A stretch of DNA of 64,000 nucleotides. Source: Roseiarcus sp963805295. Its GTDB lineage: Bacteria > Pseudomonadota > Alphaproteobacteria > Rhizobiales > Beijerinckiaceae. The stretch spans positions 1-64,000 of the forward strand of contig CAWDTW010000103.1 of NCBI GenBank assembly GCA_963805295.1. The letters run 5' to 3'. The position numbers and the translations under genes were made by a program. Shown here piece after piece: positions 1-9,055 of the stretch. The notes below the pieces were generated by a model, which searched no databases, was not told the DNA's origin, and saw nothing but the letters and a program-made list of their open reading frames with translations. Numbering within the stretch: the first letter of the stretch is position 1; each line of letters opens with the position of its first letter.

Positions 1-991
1 GGCTGGAACGGCGCGCGCGCCTTCACCGCCACCTCCGGCCCGGGCATCTCGCTGATGCAGGAGTTCTTCGGCCTCGCCTATTTCGCCGAAGTTCCGGTCG
101 TCGTGTTCGACGTGCAGCGCGGCGGCCCCTCGACCGGAATGCCGACCCGCACCCAGCAGTCGGATCTCCTGTCCTGCGCCTACGCCTCCCACGGCGACAC
201 CAAGCATGTCCTCCTGATCCCCGACGGGCCGGCGAGACGTTCGAGTTCGCCGCCGAGCGCGTTCGACCTCGCCGAGCGCCTGCAGACGCCGGTGTTCGTC
301 ATGCTCGACCTCGACATCGGCATGAATTCGCACCTGACCGCGCCTTTCCGCTGGGACGACTCTCGCCACTACGACCGCGGCAAGGTGCTCTGCGTTCGAA
401 AGCTCGAGAGGGGGCAATTTCGGCGCTACAACGACGTCGACGGCGACGGAGTTCCTTATCGGACCCTGCCCGGCGCGCCATCCGACGCTCGGCGCCTATT
501 TCACCCGCGGCACCAGCCGCGACCGCTTCGCGCGCTATACCGAAGACGGCCTGCCCTATGTCGACAACATGGAGCGGCTGCGAGCTCAAGTTCGAGACCG
601 CGCGCGGCTCGCGCCGAGGCCGGTCCTGAAGCGGCGGCGAAGCCGACCCCGTCGGCGTGCTCTATTTCGGCTCGACCGCCGCCCCGATGGACGAAGCCCA
701 GGAGTGCTGGCGCGACGACGGGCTGCGATGTCGACACCCTGCGCATCCGCGCGTTTCCGCTCGCGCCCGAGATCGCGGAGTTCGTCGCGGCCACGATCGG
801 GTCTTCGTGGTCGAGCAGAACCGCGACGCGCAGATGCGCACGCTGATCACGAGCGACCTCGGCGTCGCGACGGCCGCTGACGTCGATCCTCCACTTCGGC
901 GGCATGCCGACCTCCGCCCGTTTCATCGTCGCGAAATCGCCGCGCGCTTGCGCAGCCGGCCGCGCCGCAACCTCTCGAGGCCGGTCAATGA
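1..991 (+). pseudogene. korA: 2-oxoacid:ferredoxin oxidoreductase alpha subunit, 3' part, frameshifted
   Basis: C-terminal part of a KorA-type alpha subunit, which with KorB oxidises a 2-oxoacid such as 2-oxoglutarate with CoA and passes electrons to ferredoxin. The 5' end lies outside the window. Reading opens in frame 1 with GWNGARAFTATSGPGISLMQ and continues through RGGPSTGMPTRTQQSDL, both typical of this family. A missing base near 230 and an extra one near 265 compensate each other; further shifts occur around 400-500, 590-650, 700-780 and 870-900. Recognisable pieces such as VPYRTLPG, FARYTEDGLPYVDNMERL and RVFVVEQNRDAQMRTLI lie in different frames. The end is set by GQ-stop, with ATGA overlapping the korB start at 988. 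It is either a pseudogene or a badly sequenced intact gene. Confidence 0.8.
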
Positions 992-2043
992 CCTATCTCG
1001 CCAAGCCGAAGTTTCATCATCCCGTCGATCCCGGCCAACGCGCTCGGCTTCACCCTCCGCGACTACGAAGGCTCGATGTCGACGCTCTGCGCCGGCTGCG
1101 GCCACGACTCGATCACCGCGGCGATCGTGCACGCCTGCTTCGAACTGGCCCTGCCGCCGCACCGGGTGGCCAAGCTCAGCGGCATCGGCTGCTCGTCCAA
1201 GACGCCGACCTACATGCTCGGCCAGAGCCACGGCTTCAACTCGGTGCACGGGCGCATGCCGTCGGTGCTGACCGGCGCCAACCTCGCCAACCGCGACCTC
1301 ATCTATATCGGCGTCTCCGGCGACGGCGACACCGCCTCGATCGGCCTCGGCCAGTTCGCCCACGCGATGCGGCGCGGCGTCAACATGGTCTATATCGTCG
1401 AGAACAACGGCGTCTACGGCCTGACCAAGGGCCAGTTCTCGGCGACCGCCGACCGGGGCTCGAAGAGCAAGAAGGGGGTCGGCGCGACCGACGAGCCGAT
1501 CGACCTCGTCGCGCTGGCGATCGAGCTCGGCGCCGCCTTCGTCGCGCGCAGCTTTTCCGGCGACAAGGCGCAGCTCGTGCCGCTGATCAAGGCGGCCTTC
1601 GAGCACGCGGGCGCGGCCTTCATCGACGTCATCTCGCCCTGCGTCACCTTCAACAATCACGAGGGCTCGACCAAGAGCTACGATTACGTGCGCGAGCACA
1701 ACATCGCGATGAACGCGCTCGACTTCATCACTGGGAAAGACCCGATCGAGATCGACTACGCCGAAGGCGCGGGCCAGGCCGTGACCATGCACGACGGCAC
1801 CACGATCGATCTGCGCAAGCTCGACGCCACCCACGACGTCACCGACCGCGCCGCGGCGCTGACGACGCTCGAACGCGCCGCGAGACCGGCGAAATCCTCA
1901 CCGGCCTCCTCTACATCGACAAGGAGTCGGAGGAGTTGCACGACACCCTGAACACCACGATGCGGCCGCTGAACGAGCTGACCGAGGTCGAGCTTTGCCC
2001 GGGCGCGAAGGCGCTGGAGGCGATCAACGCGTCGCTGAGGTAG
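988..2043 (+). CDS. korB: 2-oxoacid:ferredoxin oxidoreductase beta subunit (frameshifted)
   Basis: Thiamine-diphosphate-binding beta subunit of the KorAB ferredoxin-linked 2-oxoacid oxidoreductase. The start ATG at 988 (MTYLAKPKFHHP) overlaps the korA stop. The frame shifts near 1025 and then runs open through CAGCGHDSI, GIGCSSKTP and the ThDP/Mg motif region GVSGDGDTASIGLGQFAHAM, then NNGVYGLTKGQ. Another shift near 1880 leads into GEILTGLLYIDKESEELHDT and the stop at 2043. About 350 residues once the shifts are repaired, normal for KorB. The body from 1076 to about 1880 is undamaged. Operonic with korA. Two single-base shifts make it a pseudogene unless they are sequence errors. Confidence 0.85.
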   Translation: MTYLAKPKFHHPVDPGQRARLHPPRLRRLDVDALRRLRPRLDHRGDRARLLRTGPAAAPGGQAQRHRLLVQDADLHARPEPRLQLGARAHAVGADRRQPRQPRPHLYRRLRRRRHRLDRPRPVRPRDAARRQHGLYRREQRRLRPDQGPVLGDRRPGLEEQEGGRRDRRADRPRRAGDRARRRLRRAQLFRRQGAARAADQGGLRARGRGLHRRHLALRHLQQSRGLDQELRLRARAQHRDERARLHHWERPDRDRLRRRRGPGRDHARRHHDRSAQARRHPRRHRPRRGADDARTRRETGEILTGLLYIDKESEELHDTLNTTMRPLNELTEVELCPGAKALEAINASLR

Positions 2044-2052
2044 CCCTTCGCC

Positions 2053-2658
2053 GTGCACGTTCACCTCGACGTCCTCGCCGGCTTCGTCGCGTTCGGCGTC
2101 GTCGCCGCCGCAACCCCGGGGCCGAACAATTTGATGCTCATGACCTCGGGGGTGAAGTTCGGTTTTGCCCGCACGCTGCCGCATCTCGCCGGCGTCGTCC
2201 TCGGCTTTTCGCTGATGGTGGCGCTGGTCGGCCTCGGCCTTGACGCGGTCTTTCAACGCGTCCCGCAATTGCTGCCGGTCATGCGCATCCTGGGGTCGCT
2301 CTACATGCTTTGGCTGGCGATGAAGATCGCCTTCGCCGGGCCGATCGGCGAGGTCGAGGGCGGCGGAAGCCCGCTCGGCTTCCTCCCTGCTGCGGCGTTT
2401 CAGTGGGTCAATCCCAAGGCCTGGGTGGCGATCTTGGGCGCGCTCGCGGCCTACGCGCCGATGACCGACACGTATGCGCAAAGCGTGGCGCTGATGGTCG
2501 GCCTGTTCACAGCGATCACCATCCCGAGCGCCGGTGCCTGGACGCTGTTCGGCGCCGCGCTCAAGCGCCTGCTTGCCGATCCGCGCGCCGTCCGCCCGTT
2601 CAACCTCGCGATGGCCGTGATCCTCGCCGCCTCGATCGCGCCGATGCTGTTCGAATAG
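2053..2658 (+). CDS. LysE/RhtB family amino-acid exporter
   Basis: Inner-membrane translocator of the LysE/RhtB family, which export amino acids or similar small solutes; the substrate cannot be told from sequence. The 201-residue length is normal. The hallmark ATPGPNNLMLMTSGVKFGF lies near residue 20, and AFQWVNPKAW near residue 120 is the second family signature. About six hydrophobic segments are visible. The start is GTG, nine bases after the korB stop, so it is probably transcribed with korAB; no ATG gives the conserved N-terminus. The frame is intact. It is flanked on its far side by a partial second copy of the korB 3' end. Confidence 0.88.
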   Translation: MHVHLDVLAGFVAFGVVAAATPGPNNLMLMTSGVKFGFARTLPHLAGVVLGFSLMVALVGLGLDAVFQRVPQLLPVMRILGSLYMLWLAMKIAFAGPIGEVEGGGSPLGFLPAAAFQWVNPKAWVAILGALAAYAPMTDTYAQSVALMVGLFTAITIPSAGAWTLFGAALKRLLADPRAVRPFNLAMAVILAASIAPMLFE

Positions 2659-2734
2659 CGTAATATAAGCGGCGTTTTCAGACCGCGTCCTTGAGCGGCT
2701 TGGCTTTCGGGTAGGCCCAGGAGAGGAGTTCGTC

Positions 2735-2898
2735 GACGGCGCCACCATCAATCTGCGCAAGCTCGACGCGGCCCACGACGTCACCGACCGCGCCGCGGCG
2801 CTCACCGCGCTCGAGCGCGCGCGCGACGCCGGCGAAATCGTCACCGGCTTTGCCCCGGCACGAAGGCGCTGGAGGCGATCAACGCGTCGCTGAGGTAG
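2735..2898 (+). pseudogene. partial duplicate of the korB 3' end
   Basis: Repeats the korB 3' end (about 1792-1895 joined to about 1995-2043). It encodes ATINLRKLDAAHDVTDRAAA, then drops about 100 bases and resumes at KALEAINASLR-stop. Together with the original it brackets the LysE gene. No start codon or upstream coding sequence belongs to it, so it is a remnant of a duplication rather than a gene. Confidence 0.8.
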
Positions 2899-2964
2899 TC
2901 GGCGGCCCGGCGGCAGGTTTCCGCCCCAACAAACCGTCTGAAGCCGGCCGCATGGGAAAAGAGC

Positions 2965-3885
2965 ATGCCGGACTATATCGACGAAGCAACCATCCGCGCC
3001 GTCCTCCAATGGGACCCGCTCATCGACGCGATGGAGACCGCCCTGCGGGACTTCTCATCCGGGCAAGGTTCTTCAACCCGTGCGAACCGTGCTCACCATC
3101 GAGGAGACCCAACGCTATCTCGGCGTCATGCCAGCGGTTGCGGAAGGAGCAATGGGCCTCAAACTCGTCAGCTTCTATCCGGGCAACGCCGGCAAGGGGA
3201 TTCGGACGCATCACGCGATGATCGTGCTCATGCGTCCGGACACTGGCGAGCCGCTCGCGGCAATGGACGGCACGCTCATTACCGAGATGCGGACTGCGGC
3301 GGTTTCGGCGGCAGTGACCAGACGACTGGCGCGGCCGGACAGCCGCGTTCTGCGCGCTCCCTCGGCAGCGGCGTTCAGGCGGGCGCCCCCCCTCTCCGCG
3401 CTGAAGCGGCGTGCGCAACTTCGAGGAGACCCGAGTTTGGAGCAGAACGCCCGAGCGCGCCCGTCTTTTCGCGTCCGAGCGCGGCGCGATCGCATCGGAA
3501 GACGTTCGCGCGGCGGTCGAGGACGCGGATGTCATTGTCACGGCGACGAACGCTCAGGAGCCGATCCTGCGAGGGGAATGGGTCAAGTCCGGCGCGCATG
3601 TCAATGCGGTTGGGGCGGCTCGGCCGAACTGGCGGGAGCTCGACGACGACCTCATGACTTCGTCCGTGCTCGATCGTCGACTCGCGCGAAGCTGCGCGCA
3701 AGGAATATGGCGACGTCATCCGTCTCAGGGGCGTTGATCTACGCCGAAGCCGGCGAACTTTTCTGCGGGCGTCAAGGCGACGCCGCCCCGCGGGCCGCAC
3801 GAGCGTATTCAAGTCTCTGGGCATCGCCGTGGAGGACATCGCCGCAGCCCAGCTCGTCTGCGAGAAGCTTGCGCGTCGCGCGTGA
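2965..3885 (+). pseudogene. ornithine cyclodeaminase / mu-crystallin family protein, multiply frameshifted
   Basis: NAD(P)-dependent fold related to ornithine cyclodeaminase, alanine dehydrogenase and ketimine reductases. MPDYIDEATIRAVLQWDPLI starts at 2965. After a shift near 3065 the conserved GLKLVSFYPGNAGKGIRTHH and AAMDGTLITEMRTAAVSAAV follow, then after damage at 3345-3410 VWSRTPERARLFA and DVIVTATNAQEPIL (Rossmann part), and after further shifts near 3680-3800 the tail GIAVEDIAAAQLVCEKLA and a stop. About 305 residues when repaired, the normal length. At least four indels are needed, so it cannot be translated as it stands. Confidence 0.8.
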
Positions 3886-3959
3886 GGCGAAGCGCATGCA
3901 AGGAATCGCGTGCAATTCGAACTCCCCATTGTGTTCCACTTCTTTCAGAGAGTTGTTTT

Positions 3960-4385
3960 ATGACAAACTCAACCTCTTTGATCGGCACATGGCGAATGAC
4001 TTCTTGGACGCGCAAGGCGATTGCGACCGGCGAAGTCACGGATGCGATGGGCGCCGAACCCATCGGCTATATCGCCTACCACGCCGACGGACGCATGATG
4101 GCGTTTGTCGCCAGGAGGCAACGGCGCAAGCCGCAGGGCCAGAAGCGGAGTGAATCCGAAAAGGCGGAGCTCTTCGATACGATGCTGGCTTACTGCGCCT
4201 CATATACCCTCGAAGGCGACACAGTCGTTCATCGCGTCGAAGCCGCCTGGAACCCGGCGTGGGAGATCAATCTCATTCGACCCTATGTTCTCGACGGCGA
4301 CACGCTCGTTATCAGCGGCGCGCAGGGCCGCGACACGATCACCGGCGAGCCGGTCGAGTTTCGGATGGAGTTTCGAAAAGTCTGA
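3960..4385 (+). CDS. lipocalin-like domain protein
   Basis: 141 residues starting MTNSTSLIGTWRMTSW, the typical beginning of the bacterial lipocalin-like family; GYIAYHADGRMMAFV and the closing GEPVEFRMEFRKV fit it. These are small soluble beta-barrel proteins of unproved role. The ATG at 3960 is chosen because the family begins with the LIGTWRL-type strand there; the frame is open further upstream but without family similarity. It is intact. It follows the broken cyclodeaminase by 74 bases on the same strand. Confidence 0.75.
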   Translation: MTNSTSLIGTWRMTSWTRKAIATGEVTDAMGAEPIGYIAYHADGRMMAFVARRQRRKPQGQKRSESEKAELFDTMLAYCASYTLEGDTVVHRVEAAWNPAWEINLIRPYVLDGDTLVISGAQGRDTITGEPVEFRMEFRKV

Positions 4386-4695
4386 TCCGCCGCGACATCA
4401 GCGAGCACTTCCGCCGAAGTTTCGACATCGCTCGGAGCTGCGGCTCCTCGACTCTTGCGATAGTCAACCCGAAGAGATGGTCAATCGTCTCCTGCCCCCG
4501 GGCTTTCATTTGAATTTGGGTATGGTGAAGGGGGTTGCGATCATCTGGACTGCCAGGGTTAGCCGCTCCGAGCGGATAGCAAGGCGGACACCGGACGATG
4601 AGCGGGGTGCGTGCGGCCCCTTTGCTGCCACTGGAGCGTGGCTCTTTGACGGCGACCAAACCCGGTTGATCCAACTCCGCCCGCAGGAGACGCTG
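4386..4695. other. intergenic stretch, no gene seen
   Basis: About 310 bases between the lipocalin-like gene and the hydrolase. Short open frames exist on both strands but none shows a family motif or ribosome-binding site. The hydrolase promoter probably lies here, though no clear -35/-10 pair was found. Confidence 0.4.
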
Positions 4696-4744
4696 ATGGC
4701 AATGCAATTCAAGAGTTTTCTGGCGCCTCGCTTGTCGCAGCAAC

Positions 4745-5845
4745 ATGCCTGTTCGGGCGCCGTTCGGCGCCTCGGCCGAGCAGCCGGTCTACGGGCCCGA
4801 GATTCAGGGCTTCGACTATCCCTGGCCCGTGCGCGATTACTCCTTCACGTCGCAGGGCGAGGCCTTGACCATGCGTTATATGGACGTGCCTGCGGCGGCG
4901 ACGCCGAACGGCAGGACCGCCGTCGTCCTGCATGGCAAGAATTTCTGCTCGGCGACCTGGGAGCAGACGATCCGGGCGCTGAGCGGCGATGGCTACCGCG
5001 TCATCGCGCCCGACCAGATCGGCTTTTGCAAGTCGACCAAGCCCGAACGCTATCAATACAGTTTTCAGGCGCTGGCGGAGAACACCCACGCGCTCCTCGC
5101 CTCGCTCGGCATCAAGAACGCCGTCATGATCGGGCATTCGACCGGCGGCATGCTCGCGGCGCGCTACGCGCTGATGTATCCGGAGGAGACGTCCGCGCTC
5201 GTTCTCGTCGATCCGATCGGGCTCGAGGACTGGAAGGCGCTCGGCGTTCCCCCACTGACCGTCGATCAGTGGATCGAGAGGGAGAAGGGCCTGACCGCCG
5301 AGCGCCTCCGCGCCTACGAGCAGTCGACCTACTATGCCGGCCAGTGGCGGCCCGAGTACGACCAATGGGTGACCATGCTCGCCGGTCTCGCGCAAGGGCC
5401 TGGCCGCGACATCGTCGCCCGCAACGCGGGGCTGATCGACGACATGATCTACACCCAGCCGGTCGTCTACGAGTTTCCGCTGATACGGGTCCCGACCATC
5501 CTGATGATCGGCGACAAGGACACGACGGCGATCGGCAAGGACTTTTCGCCGCCCGCCGTGCGCGCGCGCCTCGGCCATTATCCCGAGCTCGCGCAGAAGA
5601 CCAAGGCCGCCATTCCCGGCGCAAAACTGATCGAATTCCCCGAGGCGGGACACGCCCCCCAGATCCAGGAGCCCGAGCAGTTCAACGAAGCCCTCATTCG
5701 CGCGCTTGATGAGTTCGGCGGTGACGGCTCGCGACAAACGAGAGCCGCAGCGATACGTCATCGTGAGGACCCCGGGTCTGATGCGGCTCCGAGGCGCGCG
5801 GCCCCGCTATCGCCGCACGCCTGTTCGAGGACACGGCGGCGCTGA
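4745..5845 (+). CDS. alpha/beta hydrolase, probably exported
   Basis: Alpha/beta-hydrolase-fold enzyme. VVLHGKNFCSATWE carries the oxyanion-loop HG, GHSTGGMLAARYAL the nucleophile elbow (G-H-S-T-G) and EAGHAPQIQEPEQFNEAL the catalytic His. The acid is probably in MIGDKDTTAIG. The substrate is unknown. The true start may be ATG 4696 (MAMQFKSFLA), giving a signal peptide that enters this frame after a one-base shift near 4728 and ends before AEQPVYG. The last 40 residues after ALDEFGGD look unrelated to the family and may reflect a late frameshift or stop loss. Confidence 0.8.
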   Translation: MPVRAPFGASAEQPVYGPEIQGFDYPWPVRDYSFTSQGEALTMRYMDVPAAATPNGRTAVVLHGKNFCSATWEQTIRALSGDGYRVIAPDQIGFCKSTKPERYQYSFQALAENTHALLASLGIKNAVMIGHSTGGMLAARYALMYPEETSALVLVDPIGLEDWKALGVPPLTVDQWIEREKGLTAERLRAYEQSTYYAGQWRPEYDQWVTMLAGLAQGPGRDIVARNAGLIDDMIYTQPVVYEFPLIRVPTILMIGDKDTTAIGKDFSPPAVRARLGHYPELAQKTKAAIPGAKLIEFPEAGHAPQIQEPEQFNEALIRALDEFGGDGSRQTRAAAIRHREDPGSDAAPRRAAPLSPHACSRTRRR

Positions 5846-5869
5846 CGGGCGTGCCAGTGCCGGACCTGG

Positions 5870-6164
5870 CTAAGCCAGCGACTTGACGATCTCGCGGAAG
5901 GCCTGCTCGGGGAACGCCTTCAGCGTCTTGGCTTGCGCACGAAGCCTTTCTTGGCGATCTGCAGCGTCAGACGCGCTGCGACGGCGTCGTCGGGCGCGTC
6001 ATAGATCAGGACAAGATCGTATTCGCCCATGGTCATGTGGATCGAATGGTAACGGCGATCCATGTCCGCCATCAGTTTCTTGATCGCGTCCAAGCGATCG
6101 GCCGCATCCCGACCGCCCTGATGCCTTCGGGCGTCCAGTTTGCAAGTGCGATATAGGTCGACAT
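5870..6164 (-). CDS. GYD domain protein (two frameshifts)
   Basis: Small GYD-domain protein. The ATG at 6164 gives MSTYIALANWTPEGIRAV; a shift near 6110 leads into DAADRLDAIKKLMADMD and MTMGEYDLVLIYDAPDD, the GEYD/D core that defines the family. A second shift near 5930 leads to AKTLKAFPEQAFREIVKSLA and a stop at 5870. About 96 residues when repaired, as expected. The role of these ferredoxin-like small proteins is not established. Both ends match the family, so the shifts may be sequence errors. Confidence 0.75.
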
Positions 6165-6415
6165 GGCGCTCACCTCCTTTTCGCAATGAGACTGCACGCT
6201 AGCGCCGTCGTGCCCTTAGCCAAAGCAAAACCTCGGCCGCCGCAGATCGCGTCCTTCACCGGGCAAAATCTTCTCCCGTATTCGTGTTTTGCGCAAGCCG
6301 ACGCCATTGGCGCGGGCCGTTGAAGTCGATGCGACGAGTCTCGGGTGCTGCCTCAACTCCGCCGACATGCATTCCAGTCTCCAAGTCCGAGCGTGGATCC
6401 GCGTCACGGGCGCGG

Positions 6416-6910
6416 TCAGCCGCTCCATTCCAGCCGCACGAACGGCGGAGCATCTTCCAGCCGCACGAAGCCGAGGCGCTCGCAGAGCCTCAGGGACGCG
6501 GCGTTCTGCGCCAGCACATTGACCCGCGCCGGCAGGCCGAGCCGGCGCGGCTCTTCGAGCGCGCGCAGCATCAGGCGCGTCGCCAGCCCGCGCCCCTGCG
6601 CCTGCGGCAGGAGCGCGATATCGACATAGGTGACGCAGCGATCGCCGACGTCGGTGATCAGCCGCCCGACCGGTTCGCCGCCGAGCTCGACCACCTCCCA
6701 TCGCGCGCCGGGGTAGTCCTGCCGATAGGTCGCCGTCATCGACCGGTATTGGGCGCGCAACAGGAAGTCCTTGGCCGCCGCGTCGACCGGCATCGCCGCC
6801 ATCTCGGCTGCCTTGGTCGCGGCGAACAGCGCATAGAGAAACGTCCGGTCGGCTTCGTCGTCGCGCTCCGGCCGGAACGTCAGGGCGCCGTCCGCCGGCG
6901 ATGCGCTCAT
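6416..6910 (-). CDS. GNAT family N-acetyltransferase
   Basis: 164-residue acetyltransferase of the GNAT fold, transferring acetyl from acetyl-CoA to an unidentified amine. ALLPQAQGRGLATRLM is the R/Q-x-x-G-x-G/A acetyl-CoA loop, and VLAQNAASLRLCERLGF is the usual C-terminal N-x-x-A-x-x-x-Y/C-E-x-x-G-F segment. The start MSASPADG at 6910 faces away from the DUF6916 gene, leaving a short divergent promoter region. Its position next to DUF6916 and tail-collar proteins is a combination I recall from other proteobacteria, suggesting modification of or co-function with those proteins. Intact. Confidence 0.82.
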   Translation of the reverse strand: MSASPADGALTFRPERDDEADRTFLYALFAATKAAEMAAMPVDAAAKDFLLRAQYRSMTATYRQDYPGARWEVVELGGEPVGRLITDVGDRCVTYVDIALLPQAQGRGLATRLMLRALEEPRRLGLPARVNVLAQNAASLRLCERLGFVRLEDAPPFVRLEWSG

Positions 6911-6995
6911 GCCGCCATGGCCTCGCGTCCGGAGGCTCGACAAAGCCGCAAATTTCTTCCACGGTCGGCAGGCGCCGGAAAGGAGGAAGGACTGC

Positions 6996-7280
6996 ATGAC
7001 CGATGCGCCGAGCGCCGAAATCTTCACGGCGCATGTCGGCAAGGCGGTGTCGCTGCCCGACGGGCAAAAGCTCACTCTGGTGGCCGTCGACAAGCGCGAC
7101 GCGCCGGGCGGTGCGCCCCGCGCCGCCTTCAGCCTGCTCTTGCGCGGCGCGCCCGCGCCGATCGCGCCGGAGGGCATGCATCGCCTCACCCTCGAGGACG
7201 GCGCAAGCTTCGACCTCTATCTCATCCCCATCCACACGCCGTCGCGCGATCATCAGGACTATCAGATCGTCTTCAACTGA
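6996..7280 (+). CDS. DUF6916 domain protein
   Basis: 94 residues, MTDAPSAEIFTAHVGKAV onward, ending DHQDYQIVFN. The pattern of F-x-x-x-x-G-x-x-F/V and a C-terminal YQ-V/I-F strand fits DUF6916, a small beta-rich family found beside tail-collar (microcystin-dependent) proteins. Function unknown. The AGGAGGAAGG ribosome-binding site five bases before ATG 6996 decides the start over the longer open frame. Divergent from the GNAT gene and convergent with the collar genes. Confidence 0.75.
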   Translation: MTDAPSAEIFTAHVGKAVSLPDGQKLTLVAVDKRDAPGGAPRAAFSLLLRGAPAPIAPEGMHRLTLEDGASFDLYLIPIHTPSRDHQDYQIVFN

Positions 7281-7300
7281 TCGCGCCCCGGCCGCAGCGC

Positions 7301-7848
7301 TCAGTTGCGCGACGGGAAGATTCCCTGAAGCGCGATGCAATAGTTGAGCGCGAGGAACGGCATGCGGTTCTCGTGCGGCTGTCCGCCGGTCGGGGGCAAG
7401 CGATCCCATGGCGATCGTCGGCGGCGCCGAACTGTAGATATTCACCGCCGGCGAGCCCGTCTGGCTGGAATAGCCGCTTCCCAGAGTGACCGCACTGCTC
7501 GGCACGTTCGTGCCGCCCGTCGTGCCGTTGTTCGTCGCCGCGACGGCATGGGTGTGGCCGCCGGCCGGCATCTCGTTCAGGGTCAGGGTGTGCGACTCCT
7601 CGCCGCCCGTCTGTCCGAGGGTGTAGGTCGCGAGGCCCGGTCCCTGACCAAATGCGTTGGCGATGCGCCCGCGCAGATCGGGCAGCGCAAAAGTTGATCG
7701 TGCCGTTGCCGCCAAACGTGGTGCCGAGCAGCGAGAACAGCGCCTGGTTCTGGTTGATCGGCAGCAGCTGTCCGGCGCACAGCGCCCAGCCCTTCGGCGC
7801 GAAATTGAAGGGAAAGGCTTCGATCTCACCCAGGAATGGCTCTGCCAT
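7301..7848 (-). CDS. phage tail collar domain protein 1 (Mdp-like, frameshifted)
   Basis: Tail-fibre-collar (microcystin-dependent-protein-like) family. MAEPFLGEIEAFPFNFAPKG, WALCAGQLLPINQNQALFSL and ALPDLRGRIANAFGQGPG are the diagnostic segments, with the ending YCIALQGIFPSRN-stop at 7301. Frame changes are needed near 7685 and 7395. About 180 residues repaired, normal. First of three tandem paralogues on the minus strand (7301-9005). Function in bacteria outside phages is unclear; surface or contractile structures are possible. Confidence 0.8.
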
Positions 7849-7896
7849 GGTCGCGTTCTCCGCCCGCGCGCCTCGGCGCCGCCTGTTCGATCGGTC

Positions 7897-8441
7897 CTAA
7901 GCTGCGCGCCGGGAAAATTCCCTGCAACGCAATGCACCAGTTCAGCGTCAGATAGGGCTGCAGGTTGTTGTGGGGCTGCGCCGCCGCCGCCACGGGCGCA
8001 ACCTGGCCGGCGAGCCAGGCTGGCCGCCGCTCCAGGCGGCGGCGTAGGTGTTGACGGTGAACGCCGCCTCGCCCGCGTCCCGTGGCCTTCGGCAGGCAGG
8101 GCGCCGTTCGGCGCATTGGTCGTCGCGGCGACGGCGAAAGCCGGGAAAGGCGTGCGAATGGGCAGGGACCGTCGCCGCGGTCAGCGTGACCTGTCTCCGC
8201 GCCCTGCTGCTGCCCATGAGTAGGACGACAGCCCCGGGCCCTGGCCCTGCCCGATCGGCGCGCGGCCGCGCAGGTCCGGCAGCGCGAAATTCGACTGCCG
8301 TTGCCGCCGAACTGCGTGCCCAAGAGCGAGAACAGCGCGGTGTTCTGGCTGATCGGCAACAATTGGCCTTCGCACAGGGCCCATCCGATGGGCGCAAAGT
8401 TGTACGGGAACAGCGTGATCTGGCCGACAAAGGGATTCCAT
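7897..8441 (-). CDS. phage tail collar domain protein 2 (frameshifted)
   Basis: Second paralogue. The ATG at 8441 (MES...) leads after a shift into VGQITLFPYNFAPIGWALC and EGQLLPISQNTALFSLLG; after another near 8290 come ALPDLRGRAPIGQGQGPGLS and the end LNWCIALQGIFPARS, stop at 7897. At least three indels. The same domain order as its neighbours and about 180 residues when repaired. It lies between copies 1 and 3 with short gaps, so the three are probably one transcript. Confidence 0.75.
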
Positions 8442-8477
8442 CGCGTTCCGCTCCCTGCCTCGATGTCGCTCGGCTCG

Positions 8478-9005
8478 TCAGTTCTGCGACGGAAAAATTC
8501 CGAACGAGGCTGATGATGTAATTGATCGTCGTGCTCGGCTGCCGGTTCTCGTGGGGCTGGCCGCCGCCCGCGGCGGGCGAGACCGCGCTGCCCGCCAGCG
8601 TCGCGGCCGTTCCGGCGGTCGCGTAGATCGGCGTCGCCGCCGCGGGCGTGCCGAGAACGACCCCCGAGCCCGGCGTCGGCGTCGTCGCGGTCGCCGCCGC
8701 CTCGAGCGCATGCGTATGGCCGGCGAACTGGCCGCTCGGTGAGCGTGACCGACTCGACGCCGCCGGCCTGGCCCAGAACGTAGGGCTGCAGCCCGGACCC
8801 CTGGCCCATGCCGAGCGCCGCCCGCCCGCGAAGGTCCGGCAGGCCGAATGTCGTCTGGCCGTCGCCGCCGAACTGTCGTGCCGATCAGTTGAAACAGCGC
8901 CGTGTACTGAGAGATCGGCAGCAGTGGGCCGTCGCAGAAAGCCCAGCCCACAGGCGCGAAATTGAACCCGACGGCGATCACCTGACCGACAAACGGCTGG
9001 CTCAT
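8478..9005 (-). CDS. phage tail collar domain protein 3 (frameshifted)
   Basis: Third paralogue and probably the first of the transcript. MSQPFVGQVIAVGFNFAPVG at ATG 9005, then WAFCDGPLLPISQYTALFQL; the frame breaks near 8870 and again around 8740, and ends FGIFPSQN-stop at 8478. The central part reads TFGLPDLRGRAALGMGQGSG-like only across a frame change. Length and ends are those of the family. Confidence 0.75.
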   Translation of the reverse strand: MSQPFVGQVIAVGFNFAPVGWAFCDGPLLPISQYTALFQLIGTTVRRRRPDDIRPAGPSRAGGARHGPGVRAAALRSGPGRRRRVGHAHRAASSPAIRMRSRRRRPRRRRRRARGSFSARPRRRRRSTRPPERPRRWRAARSRPPRAAASPTRTGSRARRSITSSASFGIFPSQN

Positions 9006-9055
9006 GTGCGCTTCCCCCGCTTCAATGTTCAGACGCGCCAACCGCGCCGAGCGCG

